A stretch of 64,000 bases of DNA, taken from Leptospira sp. WS39.C2. GTDB lineage: Bacteria > Spirochaetota > Leptospiria > Leptospirales > Leptospiraceae. A program made the position numbers and the translations under genes. The notes under the pieces were generated by a model that searched no databases, was not told where the DNA came from, and saw only the letters and a program-made list of their open reading frames with translations. Shown one piece after another: positions 63,806 through 64,000 of the stretch. The stretch spans positions 3,144,001-3,208,000 of the forward strand of contig NZ_CP162142.1 of NCBI RefSeq assembly GCF_040833965.1. Reading direction: 5' to 3'. Every line of letters begins with the position of its first letter. Positions within the stretch are counted from its first letter, which is position 1.

Positions 63806-63911
63806 GGGCGCCTCGCATTGGTTAGTCGACTAAACTTCTAACCAAACACGACCGCGCTATCCGCTACAATCTTTTGCTTCACAAAAGGATTTCCGCTACT
63901 ATCGCTGGCGC
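63806..63911 (-). repeat. GC-rich structured repeat, copy C (diverged)
   Basis: Read on the minus strand it begins GCGCCAGCGAT and ends CTAACCAATGCGAGGCGCC, matching both ends of copies A and B, and the outer stem GCGCC/GGCGC is kept. The interior is different, with a CTTTTG/CAAAAG hairpin and repeated GTAGCGGA words. It is best seen as a second subtype of the same family. The remaining sequence to the window end (63912-64000) shows no feature. Confidence 0.7.
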
Positions 63912-64000
63912 ATGGATTTCACCGAAACAAATGTAGTGAATGTTCACTAGGATATTTACGCAAGTTTGGAAATATTTTTCATACTTCTAAATTCAAAAAG

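Noticed and set aside
55874..63911. Integron attC sites as an explanation for the structured repeats
   Set aside because: The paired R'/R'' core sites of attC are not recognisable, no integrase is present and flanking genes are full-size ordinary genes.
1..64000. tRNA, rRNA, CRISPR arrays and insertion sequences
   Set aside because: No TpsiC-like tRNA core, rRNA segment, regular spacer array or transposase frame was found by reading both strands.

Overview
The window looks like a stretch of a Leptospira chromosome, most likely from the saprophytic (L. biflexa-type) side of the genus. The evidence is AT-rich DNA, flagellar genes, many lipoproteins with loose spirochete-type lipoboxes, several 7TM-DISM receptors and leptospira-style hypothetical proteins. 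This assignment comes from gene content and style and was not tested by a search. No rRNA, tRNA, insertion sequence, prophage or CRISPR array was found.

Layout. 1-3.8 kb: 3' truncated gatB, a double-hemerythrin protein and an aldehyde dehydrogenase. 3.8-8.1 kb: two overlapping genes for 7TM-DISM class III nucleotidyl cyclases whose active sites are degenerate in complementary ways. 8.2-14.9 kb: a divergent, tightly packed run of a FliG-like protein, FliH, two 7TM-DISM proteins with broken histidine-kinase modules, and a Crp/Fnr regulator of the DNR/NnrR type. 15-22 kb: a nitric oxide handling cluster (nnrS; norC-norB-norQ-norD; norE-norF). Two perfect TTGAT-N4-ATCAA operators, one before nnrS and one before norC, fit the recognition helix of the adjacent regulator. 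NorC is an unusual diheme form.

22-36.7 kb: mostly housekeeping and envelope genes. They include mtnC, an MFS transporter translationally coupled to an unknown secreted protein, a WecG/TagA glycosyltransferase, and a 1222-residue membrane TPR protein with an acidic DPF-repeat head. A secreted double-CBM48 protein follows, then a compact operon pilZ, NAD-binding protein, DUF374 acyltransferase, metK, transketolase C-half and clpS. An MBOAT acyltransferase ends this part. 36.8-45.8 kb: lipoproteins, ssb, a PAS histidine kinase with its receiver, a GltB-like FMN protein, a third DISM cyclase with an intact active site, and an amino-acid permease.

46-64 kb: surface and accessory region. It holds three paralogous lipoproteins in tandem, a TPM-domain membrane protein, a free-standing alpha-CTD-like helix-hairpin-helix protein and a large lipoprotein ending in seven propeller-like repeats. 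Further on are a beta-barrel protein, small DUF genes, an AraC regulator, pckA, glgA and another large lipoprotein. Three copies of a GC-rich structured repeat lie just behind genes here. Two copies share a foldable core in which one helix differs in sequence but keeps its pairing.

The main candidates for undescribed biology are the split C1/C2-like cyclase pair, the flagellar-gene/DISM pseudokinase operon, the diheme NorC, and the structured repeat family.
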